Assembly: GCA_009801085.1 (NCBI GenBank)
Contig: VNWV01000003.1
Span: forward strand, 2,728,001-2,792,000
Length of the DNA: 64,000 nt
Source of the DNA: Lasiodiplodia sp. COLG20
Lineage: Eukaryota > Ascomycota > Dothideomycetes > Botryosphaeriales > Botryosphaeriaceae
Reading direction: 5' to 3'
Under the pieces are notes generated by a model. That model was given only the letters and a program-made list of their open reading frames with translations. It was not told the DNA's origin and made no database searches. Numbering within the stretch: the stretch's first letter is position 1; every line of letters starts with the position of its first letter. Both the position numbers and the translations under genes were made by a program. This document shows positions 32,514 to 44,396 of the stretch, in pieces.

Positions 32514-33275
32514 ATGAAGCTCAACCCCACTTGTACTGTTCCTCAGATGCTTACCCACATGATGGTCCACAGATACTACTGATCTGTCGGGTGCGCAGAC
32601 TTCTTCCTTCCGGTCGCTCTGATGGGCCCTGTGTGCGCCGAATGGTCTGGCCGCGTCGTCAACAAGTGCGACTTTGACATATGGGCAAAGACAACTCGCC
32701 AGAAGGTCGCAGGTGGCAACGGTGCTCTTGATTCTCATATGGTTAAGGTGTCTGCTAAGGGCGGCATCTACAACGCTGCCTTCTTACCTACCTTTGGCAA
32801 CGGCGAGGGTGCTCCGGATGCTCCAGACCACGCCCACGGCATCACCATCAAGCTACAGAAGGAACAGGACCCGAGCTTCACGACCGGCCACGTCTACCAG
32901 TTGGAATACACGCCTTACTGGTATCAGGACCCCAGCGTCCAGTGGCTGTCGGCCGACCTCTCCGTTGTCGATGGAAACCCCTTCACCAACGTTGTTCGCC
33001 TTGCCGAAGTTCTCGTCAACGACCGTCTACTTGACCCGTCTGTCTGCCACTCAGTCACCGACGGTGCCAGCTCTGCACTCCTCTGCACCCCAAGCCAAGA
33101 TCCATGCACGTATGAGTGGCAGCCCGGCCATGCTCTCTCAGCCAACGATCCCAGGGCCATGGACCTTCCGGTTAACGACACATGTCCACCAATGAACACC
33201 AAGCCCGGCTGCTCCCACCCGATCGAGTGCCGCACTGGCTCAACTGGAGTCTTTCAGTTCACTCTCTGTGCTTGA
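32514..33275 (+). CDS. Small secreted Cys-rich protein, BYS1/antigenic thaumatin-like
   Basis: Exons 32514..32532 and 32599..33275 join to 231 aa. The unspliced frame has a TGA at 32580..32582. Removing the 66-nt intron (donor GTACTG, branch-like CTGAT, acceptor GCGCAG) deletes the stop, keeps the frame and yields MKLNPTYFFLPVALMGPVCA, a clean signal peptide with cleavage after VCA. The mature part has eight Cys. Its N-terminus (GRVVNKCDFDIWAKTTRQ) and spacing (HAHGITIKLQKEQD; YQLEYTPYWYQDPS) resemble the fungal BYS1 domain (thaumatin-like fold). Such proteins are secreted and of unclear function; some are host- or phase-induced. Family assignment is moderate; secretion is well supported. Confidence 0.78.
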
Positions 33276-34006
33276 GGTTCTTACTCTACACATCAGCTCG
33301 TCAATCGACCGTTTGATGCTTCACTTATTTTCCTTTCTTTCCTCACCCTCCTTGACAGGAGAATCATAGACAGCTTTGAGATATTAAAAGAGAGATTCCA
33401 ATAGAGTTTGCATTGCATCCCAATTTGACTTTGCTTGGTTCAGGAACTCGGCCATGGCCTTGTCGTGTGTACCCATCCTCAGTTCTGGGCTTGAAGAGCC
33501 CATCCACGTCTAACCAAACGCTCCTACTCCGCGCAGACTTTCACTTTGTCCTTGCTTTATACAAAGAGGTGAAGAAATGATTTAATGAAAAGCGCAAGGT
33601 TTCGTTGCCTTTGCTATGTCTGAAAACATACCAAGGGCCGGTATGGCTCTGTCCGTCTCCATCGTCACTTCCATCTCGAATCTCGCGACAGGGCAGGATA
33701 TATGGTGCAAAAACAGCTCAAGTGAGGCTGGAGGCCAATCATTTGTTCCATTGATGTTCTGATAAATCCGCTTGGTCACCTCACTTCGCCAAGAGTGGGC
33801 GTATGTCACGTGCAAGTCAGTTGCTATCCATTTGCGGGGAAGCAGCTACACATGCGATAAGAACTGTTCGGGCTCTTTGGCTTGCCCGATAGGAGTTCGG
33901 TCAAAAGGTACCGGATCCCGACTACAAGTAAGAGGAGCGTCTTTGCGCGGCGCGGTACCGAACAGCCTCTACAGTCACTTCAAGGGACAAAAAATTGCCA
34001 CGAAGC
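33276..34006. other. Intergenic region before the oxygenase gene
   Basis: About 730 bp. Nothing beyond ordinary AT-rich 3' and 5' flanking sequence; no supported gene. Confidence 0.6.
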
Positions 34007-35381
34007 ATGGCTACTGTGACAACAACTCATGCTGAGCCTGCAGACGACGGGGAGGTAATGTTTACAGATCATGTGGAGGGGAAAGTTTGGCTAGCGTACA
34101 CGATGCTAACCCTCGCAGTATGTGTACTTCCACTCGGGGTCCCAGGCGACCTATCGCAAAGTCAGCAAAGCGGCCAAGGGAGAGTTCACTACAATCCCGG
34201 AGATAGACATCTCGAACATCGACAGCCCTTTGCTGGACGAGAGGAAGGAGATCGCGAGGAAAATTCATGATGCTTGCAGCGTGTCCGGCTTCTTCTACTT
34301 GACCAACCATGGCATCCCCAAAGAAGTGCTGGTCCAGACGTTCGAAACAATGAGCAAGTTCTTTGCACTTGACCATGAAACGAAAATGGATGCGCACGTG
34401 CAAAAGAACCCAGCCATCAGAGGCTATGAGCCGCCTTTGGAAACTCGGAACGATCCAAGGACGAAAGGAGGTAGGGCTGGGCGACACCTCGATACGGAGA
34501 CCAGTGCTAACGTGAAGTCTTCAGACTCTAAAGAAGCTTTTACCATGGGGGACTGCGTGATTGAGCCGGAGCAGGATTATAGGGGAAGAGTGGGCGCTGA
34601 CCCTCCGTCCTACATCACGAAGCCTCAGAACATCTGGCCAAAGGACGCCCCATTCCTAAGGGAAGGGCTGTACAACTACTACAGCCATGTTTTCCCGCTA
34701 GCAATGAAGCTGGTCCGCATCTTCGCACTTGCGTTTGGCCTGGGAGAAACGGCGCTTGATGACATGTTCAAGTTTCCGATTACCGGAATGCGAGCCTTGC
34801 ACTACCCTCCGATGCCACTAGAAGAGAGCGGAACCATCGGCCTCGGAGCCCATACTGATTTCTCCTGTAAGTTCTTCCATTCAGGGTGTAGTGTGCTCTG
34901 GCCATTCCATGGTTCCGATGGTCTCGAATATCCCGACTGTTGTGTAACGGGGCAGAACTAACACCACGTTTGCTCAGGGCTCACCATGGTCCTGCAGGAC
35001 TCGGTTCCGGCTCTTGAGATCCTGAACAAAGACGGCCAATGGGTACAAGCGCCCCCAAAGCAAGATTCGTTCGTTTGCAACGTCGGTCAATATCTGGAGC
35101 GGCAGACCAATGGCAGATTCGTGGCAACGGTCCACCGAGTCCGCAACCAGACGGGGGAGAGACGCTACTCGCTGCCCTTCTTCCTCACCCCGGACCCTGA
35201 TGCCAACATCCACGTGCTGGACGGCTTTGTCGCAGCTGGGGAGGAGCCGCAATACGAGCCTTTCAACGTCGGCGACTTGTACATCCGCAGGGTGCTGCCT
35301 GCGCGACACAAGCACCCGACCAGTGTGAAGTACAAGGATGTGCCAGAGTCTCAGTGGAAGTATGAGTTGTTGTACGGCTGA
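34007..35381 (+). CDS. 2-oxoglutarate/Fe(II)-dependent oxygenase, isopenicillin N synthase-like
   Basis: Exons 34007..34054, 34119..34470, 34525..34866 and 34978..35381 join to 381 aa. The N-terminal DIOX_N region (TIPEIDISNIDSPLLDERKE; SGFFYLTNHGIP) is complete. The catalytic core has the iron ligands in AHTDFSWLTMV (His and Asp) and TVHRV (His), and the 2-oxoglutarate-binding pair in RYSLPFF (Arg-x-Ser). The Trp codon after DFS is split by intron 3. These enzymes hydroxylate, desaturate or close rings on small molecules. No other biosynthetic genes lie nearby, so the substrate is unknown. Size and layout are normal for the family. Confidence 0.92.
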
Positions 35382-35870
35382 AGGACGGAGCAAGAGAGTC
35401 AGGTAGATTGACAGTCGGTGGGCTTCGAGTCAAGAAAATCGTATTTGAGTCAGCACTGATGCTTTGCTCCGGCGATCATGACATACGGTGAAGGAAGAGC
35501 TGCTGCGAAGACCCGCAGGCCCTGACGTGTCGCGGGAGATCTGAGGGGACAACGGGCGCTCCGTCTCGCGTGGCAGTGAAGCCTCGTCTGCCTTACTGTA
35601 CCGTGGAGTTGCGTGCCTGAGGCTCTGACACGTGCAAGGCGCCGGGATGTGGTCTCCGCATTCCATGGCAGGCGGAGGCGGCGGCGGCGGCGACCGGCCG
35701 ACCGTAGCCGCGGCATCTTGATTACCATCTGTTGCCCGATAGCCTCAACCCCACATCCAACCTTTCGCGTGCTTATACACCAATCTCTCGCCCGTCTTGG
35801 ACCCCGCTGTCCCTCTGCGCCCTCTCTTCGATCTCGAGCTCCTTTTGCGCCACAGACGCCCGCGCCCGCC
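35382..35870. other. Upstream region of PEX5
   Basis: 489 bp with no gene. It includes a GGC-rich tract at about 35668..35700 and a pyrimidine-rich leader before the ATG. Confidence 0.55.
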
Positions 35871-37852
35871 ATGTCATTCCTCGGAGGCGCCGAGTGTTCA
35901 ACCGCCGGCAACCCGCTCAGCCAGTTCACGAAACACGTACAAGATGACAAGTCGCTACAACGAGATCGCCTGGTCGGCCGGGGGCCGGGCATGCAGGAGG
36001 GCATGCGAAGTCAAGCTATGCCGGGCGGCCAAGAGCATGTACGTGCACGCTCTCCGCGGCGAAGCCGAAGTGCTGACGGTCGTTGACGCAGATGATGGAC
36101 GAGTTCATGCGCGAGCAATCCCACCTCCCCCAACCTGCCGGCCCGGCGTCGCCCTTCGCCATGGAGCAGATGCGGCGAGAGCTGGAGCAAGCTTCGCGCG
36201 CCCAACACAATGCCTCGCCCGCTTGGGCCGCCGAATTCGATGCTGGTAGAGAAGCAAGCCCGGTCGGTCCTGCCTTCCAGAGCGCACGCCCCGGATTCAG
36301 CGCCGCCGAGTTTGCCAGGTTCGAGGGGACAAGCGCACCTGGTAGGACGGCAAGCCCGGTCACGAGCGGACCCGCTGGAATGATGGGATACCAGCGTCCC
36401 ATGTACGGCATGGGCATGGGCATGGGAATGGGAATGGGCATGGGAATGATGGGATCCCCCATGATGCACAACCAACAATTTCAACAGGCCCCGCAAGAGT
36501 CCAAGGGCAAGGAGCGGATGGTGGAACTTGATGATAAGGACTGGGAAGCTCAGTTTGCACAGCTCGAGTCTACAAGCCAGCAGGACATGGACGCTCTGGA
36601 TAAGGAAGCAAACGCGGCAATGGAGGCAGAGTTGAATGACATAGACAGGTCAGTCCTCTCCGAGACTAACGAATTTGGCGATTTTGAAAGCATTTGGCGG
36701 GGCATTCAAGCTGAGACCGCAAATGCCAGGGCTCTCGTAGAAGACGAATTCACCAAGAATCTGCACATGGGCGATCTGGAACAATGGGAGGGCTTCGATG
36801 GCCTAAACACGCATTCCTCTCTGCGCGATCCGAACATGGGCGATTACATGTTCGAGCAAACGAACCCTTTCAAGGATGTTACCGATCCATTTGCAGAAGG
36901 TCTCGCCATCCTGCAGAATGGCGGCAATTTGTCCTTGGCAGCGCTTGCTTTTGAGGCAGCAGTGCAGAAGGACCCTCAACATGTTGAGGCGTGGACGAAA
37001 CTAGGCGCAGCCCAGGCACAGAACGAGAAGGAGTCACCGGCGATCCGAGCCCTGGAGCAAGCCATGAAACTTGATCCCAACAACCTCGAGGCTCTCATGG
37101 GTCTCGCCGTCTCTTATACGAACGAGGGTTACGACAGCACCGCTTACAGGACGTTGGAAAGATGGCTTGCCACAAAATACCCGCAGCTCATCAAGCCCGA
37201 AGACGTCTCCACTGCCGCTGATGTAGGCTTCACAGACCGGCATCTCCTGCACGAGAAGGTGACGGACTTGTTCATCAAGGCCGCGCAACTCTCGCCGTCT
37301 GGGGAACAGATGGACCCGGACGTCCAGGTCGGGCTGGGTGTGCTTTTCTACGGCGCCGAGGAGTACGACAAGGCCGTCGACTGCTTCGGCGCCGCGCTGG
37401 CCAGCACGGAAACCGGCACCAGCAACCAGCAGGACCAGGTACACCTGCTGTGGAACCGGCTGGGCGCAACGCTGGCAAACTCGGGGCGCAGCGAGGAAGC
37501 CATCGATGCGTACGAGCGCGCGCTGGCGCTGCGGCCGAACTTCGTGCGCGCACGCTACAACCTCGGCGTCAGCTGCATCAACATCGGCTGCTACGACGAG
37601 GCGGCACAGCACTTGCTAGGCGCGCTCGCGATGCACAAGGTGGTCGAGCAGGAGGGCCGCGAGAAGGCGCGCCAAGTGGTAGGCGACAGCGTGGACGAGG
37701 CGGAGCTTGACCGGATGATCAGCCAAAACCAGAGTACCAACTTGTACGACACGCTCCGGCGGGTGTTCAGCCAGATGAACAGGCGGGACCTGGGCGACAT
37801 GGTTGGTCCAGGCATGGACATCGAGAGGTTCAGGCAGGAGTTCGAGTTCTGA
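35871..37852 (+). CDS. PEX5: Peroxisomal targeting signal 1 receptor Pex5
   Basis: Pex5 carries PTS1 proteins into peroxisomes and cycles between cytosol and membrane. Exons 35871..36038 and 36092..37852 join to 642 aa. The N-terminus MSFLGGAECSTAGNPLSQFT contains the conserved Cys (residue 9) that is monoubiquitinated for recycling. Next is KHVQDDKSLQRDRLVGRGPG, also conserved. WxxxF-type Pex14/Pex13-binding motifs are visible (WAAEF near 101; WEAQF). Residues ~155-180 hold a Met-Gly dipeptide run. The C-terminal half from ~322 has the seven TPR motifs that bind the C-terminal SKL-type signal (LDPNNLEALMGLAVSYTNEG; LRPNFVRARYNLGVSCINIG), ending in the C-terminal helix bundle. Confidence 0.97.
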
Positions 37853-40800
37853 AGACGTAATTAAGAAAGATCAACGGGGGAAATGACGCGAGGCGGACGA
37901 CTGTGCAGTCATTCACCGTAGTTGTTTGCGCACAAAAGTGATGTTGTTCCAAAGTCGTGAAACAACTGCGATGGGTCCTGGTTGCCAAAGCAATATCAAA
38001 CGAGACGGGTAGCCGGCCTTTTTTTTTTTTTTTTTTTTGGAACCGAGGGAGTCGGGATTCGGGATTCGGGATGCGAACGGATTGCGTAGCAGCACGGGTG
38101 GCTGATACACCCGGTTGGGACGAATTGAGGATATTTCAGGAGAAGTCCGGATTCTGCCAAACAGGCGAGCTTTCTGCTTCTTCTTCCCCTCTCGTTGAAC
38201 GGATCATGCGTTCGGAAAGTCGCAACCCATGCATTGGCTTGTCTGAGATGTGATGTCACAATCCGATCAGCACCCGACGGGCAGTGTCATGTTACGAGCG
38301 TCGATCCGAAATCAATGGCTGACGTTGCTCGCGGCTCAATGCTCGGAGAAAGCCTTCACCGGTGTGCGGCGCAGGAATGCTGCCTATGATAACTATGGCG
38401 CAACGATCCTAGTGAAGCAATCTTCTAGACGGCGCTACGACTTCACCGATCTTTCTACACTACTCATGCTCCCCTTCTATTTTTCGCACTCGGTGTAATC
38501 CTACAAACCTGACTCCTACAGCCCCCCACAGTGGCTGTAGAGCAGCTCGTTTCATTCTTCTCTACTTTCGGCAGTTCCCTCGACCGGAGCTATTTGCATC
38601 ACGTGGAAACCCGACGGACCAACAAGCCCAACAAGTAATTAGGACGCAATCGGGCCTGTTCCTTCCTTCCAGAAAGAAATTGGAGGGCACGTGGAAGGTG
38701 CTTGAGAGATTGCTAAGATTAGTCACTCGCCTGTCTCCGGAAGAGTCCAAAAAGAGAAAATCAAAAGAATTGGCATGCTACGCGCGTCGGGTGATCGTCC
38801 TGGGGAATATGTCTTTCTCCAGCATCAACCCTTTTGTTGCCGTTCCACCAGCCTACCTTGCTGTCCAAAACATGTATAATTTCCCAGACACGTGGAAAAT
38901 TGTAAAGGAGGGGGGCGCGCGTACCACCACTAACACCGGCGCCGCCGTCCCCGCCCCCGCCGCAGTGTCCCACGATCAATCGAAGACATTACGTTGTGCA
39001 TGTGCAGTGTCGCGCTGCCTCTTGTGTGACCGACAGCTTTCTGCGGTTGGTTGGTGATGGAGAAAGACAAAACGGAAACCCTTTTTGCTTCCGCTAAATG
39101 ATGTGCTCATCTTGCGACAACCACGGAGAAGCTACTTAATCCCTTTTCCTTGCAATTCCCCGCGGACTCGTCCTTCGCAGTTTGCTCTGTGGCTATCTCC
39201 TTCATTGGCTGATGAAGGGACGGAAGGGAAGAGCAATAAATGACGCAAGCTGGTTTTTTTTTCTTTCTTTCCAGCAAAGCAGGTTGTCAAGTGATGAGGG
39301 TTAGCAGTGATGAGGGGTGCCTATGTGCACATACTAGTGTGGTCACTGGTGTGCGTATGCATGCAGCTAACCCCAGATGTTGCCGTGTGAGTGACGGTGT
39401 GATTAGAGAGAGTGAGAAAGTGTGTGTGTGCCTGAGCCGGCCTATTGGTCCAGCATTTGGAGCTGCCATGATACCATGATGGCGGGTCGAGCAGACGGCC
39501 AATGTATCAGTTGACCACTATCCCTGTCTCAGAAAATGAACGATGGTTGTCTTCTCCATGCATCGAGACACGATATGTCGTTGCCGTGCAGATATACAAG
39601 TTTGTAGTCACTTGAGGCGAGGCATGGCGTGAGTCAGTTCCGCCCTGACGAGCAGGCAGTGCCTCACGCGATGGAGCCCCGGCCATTGATCCGAGGCAAT
39701 CATTGCAAGTCAGCCTTGCACATATAACCACATCGGCCGGGGCCGCGGGTGCCGTGTTGAAGTACAATACCTCGGCTGCGAATGTATCAATGCCGAGCTG
39801 GTGTTCTACTGTAGCGGGACCTATAAATGCAGAGCCTATAATTGGCAATTGCATGCGACGGCTGGGTCGACTGATTGGGTCCTCAGGAGCTGTGGCTGAA
39901 TGGATGAGGCAAAGTCAAAAGGAAGAATTCCTTCCGACCTTCTGGAATGCACAATCTCATCGAAAATCAAGCCTCGTTCGCCAGGCGGCAGCGCAGGCTC
40001 GCGAGCCACTGTTTCACAGACCGGCCAGGCCGTGCGAGCAAGCTCGTCTGGGAAGGGAGCGGCGCATGGCGTTCGGTTTGCTCAGGTCGCAAGGTTCAGA
40101 AAAGGTTATTGAGCCAAGGCGGTCGGAAAGTTTGGGAGAGCCAGGGACATGGATGCATTGCGGCGGCCGCAACACGGGCCTCCGTTTGCCGGCCACATTT
40201 GGGGCCGCTCTGCCGGAAGAAGGAAATGGTGGAGCTCCGAGGATGCCGATCTGACAAAGCCTCGTTGCTTTTCGCAAGGCTGAGTGTTTGCATTGCTGCC
40301 CACGGCCGGCGGTGTGGCTGGAGCTGAGCGAGAGCACGTCGTCGACGAGCCGCGCTGCAGCAGCCGGCGACGCCCGCATGTTGGTGTTGCAGGTGGGGCA
40401 ATGCATTCTGCGGGCGTCTCACCATGCTGAGGAGTTGTGTAGGCAGGCTGCTTGCGCGGTTGACTGCCTGCCGATCGCGACGGGTGGCGCGCAGGCCGGC
40501 CTCCAGCCTGCCGGTGCCGGGACCTGCCTTCTACCTGTTGGTACCTGACCGCTTTTCCGACTGCGCTGGAGTAGCGCGGCGGGAAGGCCCTTATTTGCGA
40601 CGCCTCGTTGACGTCGGCGATCGGGATGTTTGTGACGCTGCGCTCGGCGGCAGATGCCATCCACTGAGCATGAGGAGCTTGCTCCGCATCCCGGTCACCG
40701 TCTGACCAGCAGGCCAGCGCGTTAGCGGCCGGGTGAGCGACCCAGTTCGCGGCAGGATCAGCACGTCCGTTTCATGAGGCCTTCTGCAGGCATGCAGGGA

Positions 40801-41462
40801 GGCAGAGGGATCCTGGCCGACAGTCAACGTAGGAGGGCGAGGCCTCTGGCACGGCAGCGTGCAGCACCGCGCAGCACCGCGCAGCGCAGCGCAGCGGAGG
40901 TGAGGGCGAGGTCTCGTCCGGCTGCTCAATATCGTCGACGGCCTTTCTGGCCCCAGGACGCACATCGCGGCTGCCAGCAAGGAGCGTCACGCGTCCCCCA
41001 GCGATGCCCGGGCTGCTCATTCTCATCTCCATGCCGCGGGCGGGCCCCCTTGTCACCGCCTGGGCGGGGGCCGCGCGCCCTTGCTGTGCGAGTCGTCAGA
41101 GCTGCGAACACGCGGCGGAGGCGAGCTCACTTGGTCGCTCCCGCGCCGGTCTGACGAGCAACGGGCGGCTCGACGACGGGCGGGTGCCCGCAGCCCACAC
41201 CCACACAGCGCAGGCCGGACAGCTCACAGGGGCGCGCCCGCCCAGCCCGGCCGGGATCTGTGCGCAGCCAACGAGCAGCTTGGACGACCGTGCTTGGCGC
41301 TGTGACACGCGCACTAAGGCGCGTGCGGTGGGCCCAGGGCCATACCGTCGATATCCCTGCCATTCGGGAGCATCAGGGCGTCTATTATTACGGCGCGGCG
41401 CTGCGACTAGCTGCTGCGAATGCGAGGCACAACGCCATCCACCTGCAAGGCGCGAAGCTACT
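37853..41462. other. 3.6-kb stretch without a supported gene
   Basis: The first half is ordinary intergenic sequence with a T20-type run (about 38019..38038) followed by a TTCGGGA tandem (38053..38070), and GT/GA microsatellites near 39410..39430. From about 39.7 to 41.4 kb it is GC-rich with overlapping open frames on both strands. None of these shows a recognisable domain, and they look like composition effects. GCGCAGCACC tandem repeats occur at about 40857..40890. Confidence 0.5.
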
Positions 41463-43264
41463 ATGGCTCCCGCCGCTGCGGTCCAACAATCTGCATCGAT
41501 GTCAGCTCCAATCATGGCCCCTCCGCCCCCAAGGCCTGGACGAAGCAGGAATATAAGCCCTGCAGACGCTCTCCCCCGCGCACCAGTCTGCCCGCTCCCC
41601 CAGCACGCCCACACCCGTTCGTCTCGCAGCCGTTCACGGCCCGTCACCACCGAGGGTTCCTCTTCCAAGCCATTCCCTCCCTCCAGGATGCCTGCGCCGC
41701 TGCTCTCCGCCGCAGAGTACGAGGCCATGCCTGATGCCGTCCGGTTAGTCCTCCTGGAACGCTGTCTCAGCGCGCTTTGTCGTTGAAAAGGCGGTCAAAC
41801 TTTCGTATGCGCTCGTGCTTGCCATGGCTTGAGGGTGTCGTCGTTGTTGCTTGCCGCATCCGCGCCACGTGCCTGATTGCGCCTTCCGCCTCCCGTCGCG
41901 TTGCTGACACTGCCACTTCTAGGCGCAAATATTTCTCGTCCCTGGAGCGTTTAAGAATGGAGCACGCCGCGCACCCGGTTCCGGACGTCAACTTCATGCC
42001 CCGGCGTCCTCAGACCGCCCGCTCATCCCGCCGTAGCGCCAGCCAGTCCAGGTCGGAAAGCCGCGGCCGCCGCCGGCTGAGGAAAGCGCAAACTGCCAAC
42101 GACATCACCGAAGCCGAGGCCCAATGGTTTCTTTCCCTTCCGGATAAGATCATCAAGTCCTGTTTGAGCCGTGAGGAGGCAATTCTGCTGGCCGGACGTT
42201 GCGAGACCTTCCTGCTGGACTCAGACAGTGCATCAGACCTTCCCAAGGATCACGAGACCACCCCGCTTCCCGTTGAAAAGAGGAGATCCAGGTCATTCCA
42301 GGGAGACTCCATAATCGACGCCTACGCCTCTTCGCAGGAAATCCAGGAGCCGTCGGAAGACATGCCGTACCACCAGACACAGTCCCGCCCTAATACCGGC
42401 CACAGGCGAGCCTCTTTCCGCAGGACCATGTCCATCTCTAATACCATTGGAAGACTGTCCACGTCTTCTGCCCCCCCTCTCCCTTCCCCTCTGTTCGGTC
42501 CTACCCCGCAGACCAACCAGCGGCCAAGAGCCGTCACTAACGACGTGGCATTTCGTTACGGTGGGGAAGTCGAGTCGGAGACCAAGTACTACCAGGATCC
42601 AGAAGCCCGCATGAAGCTCCGTCTCTATCTTGCCTCGCCCCACAAGTTCGATGAGGTGGTGGAGTACGGATTTCCGTCGGACAAGCAGCAGTCCACTCCC
42701 GAGGGCTCTCCCGAGCGCTCGCCCGAGCCGTCGTCGCGCAGCATCCTCTTCGAGCGCCAAGCCAGCCGTGACCTTCACACATTCCTCCGGGATGACTCTG
42801 TTTCGTTTTTGGACTACAGCGACATCGGCGATGAGTCGGACAGGGAGAGCAGTCTGGCGGATCTCGACACTCCGGTCACGCCCGCTGATCCCGATGAGAG
42901 CTTCCGCACGGTGGCGCAGATCCCCAAATCCAACTACTCGTCACTGGATTCGAATGGCTTGCCAACCCTCCAAAACAGGGCCAAGAGGTCCCCGGACGTG
43001 TATCCACAGCCATTCCCGAGCAACCGAGAAATGACCCTCCGCATGACGCTCACGCGGCCGGATCTGCGTGCCGACGAAGGGATGCTGTACGGTTGGCAGC
43101 AGCACCAAGCGTCCAGGGAGGCGAACCCTTTGGCGCTCCAAGAGCTCCCGCCAGAGAGCGACGATACTACGGGCATGCATGGAGCCTTTGCCGTCCAGAT
43201 GAACAACAGACAGGGCAACCTGGTGAGGAAGTTCCTCCAGAAAGTCAAAAAGGGCAAGCAGTAG
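41463..43264 (+). CDS. Disordered Ser/Pro-rich conserved fungal protein (mucin-like annotation), function unknown
   Basis: Exons 41463..41743 and 41923..43264 join to 540 aa. The protein is mostly low-complexity (Ser, Arg, Pro). More conserved islands are AEAQWFLSLPDKIIKSCLSR (about 155-180), SETKYYQDPEARMKLRLYLA with SPHKFDEVVEYGFPS, and near the end FPSNREMTLRMTLTRPDLRA. This last string is, from my knowledge, a hallmark of a fungal family often auto-labelled 'mucin'. No signal peptide is present, so it is probably cytosolic despite that label. The intron is 179 nt, longer than most here. A second in-frame Met at 41499 could also serve as start. Confidence 0.82.
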
Positions 43265-44396
43265 ACTGCGGCCTATTCTTCCACGATTACGCTTCACTCT
43301 CTAACGTTCGTTTGACGACTGTACGATCTCTGGCTTTGTAGATTTGTTGTACTTTTAGCGGGCGTTTTCTACAGCAGGTGGCTTGAGTTTCTACCGCATG
43401 GACAGAGTCATATCTCCGGATTATTCCCATCTTGCATTGGAGGCGCTTGTTGTTTTAGCTTGATCCGGTTGGCGGAGCTTTTGATTCTTTCGTTCGTTCA
43501 GCGATGGGTGTTTTACTAAAGGACCGACGGGCGGCGACTTCGATGCATTGGCCGACGAGCGCGTGATGGGCGATGTAGATTTCTTTCCCAATACCGATAC
43601 ACTGCAGGAGCGGCCAAGCTTCTCATTACTTGCTAGCCCTACCGAATCCGATCAGCTGGTGTGTGGGGGCTGTCAAGAGGCGATCGTCGCAACGTGGGAT
43701 TCCCGAGGCGCTGACGTCGGGCAGTTGAGGCCCTGGAAATGGCCGATTGGGAACGACGCGCCCGTGGCTTTTTGACGCAGGCTATCGCGGTAGGCGGGCG
43801 CGTAAGCGCGGCCAATCACGGACGGCACGCTCCGGGTCCGGCAGTGGAAGCGCGTATCATCATCACCAGGCACTAGCGCCGCCGCATGCACGAGAGCGTC
43901 TTGTGCAGCGGCGATAAGCGGGCCTGCAGCATCACACGATTCGCACGAAGCGCCCGCGGCCACACGAAAAGCTTTTCTTGCTGTGGGCCGGAGCAATGCG
44001 TGCTTCAACTCGGAGGGCTGCTCGCGTACGGATGGTCAAACGGAAGACCCCTGGCCTATTTCGAGGCACGCGATGCCGAATGTGCCACCGCAGGGACCAC
44101 GCCGGTAGCCGGGCACGCTGCTCTCCCTGCCGCTGCTCCATCACAGACCCGCCCCTCTCGCGCGATCCTCTCTCCAAGAACAACTCACACGCCCAGCATC
44201 GCGACTACAGCTATGTCTGCAGCGCCTGCCCGCCGCTCATTCTAACAACCATCAACACCACACTTGGTCTATCCGACCTTCCACAGTCTCTAGCCTTTCC
44301 ACTTTCAACCCCGCGCTGGCCGCGATCCCAAGACGCTCTCTCAGCTTTACAATACGCCTTTCGCCGGCTTCGCGCCGCAGTACATAACTAATCACC
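43265..44396. other. Intergenic region before the MFS transporter gene
   Basis: About 1.1 kb, no supported gene. The last 250 bases before the ATG are CT/C-rich on the plus strand, as expected for a leader. Confidence 0.55.

Noticed and set aside
32622..33275. Start of the secreted protein at the ATG at 32622
   Set aside because: It falls inside the hydrophobic core of the signal peptide that the spliced model provides.
39703..40660. Overlapping long open frames on both strands (about 180 residues each)
   Set aside because: No recognisable domain, low-complexity Arg/Ala/Pro composition, and mutual overlap; most likely due to high GC.
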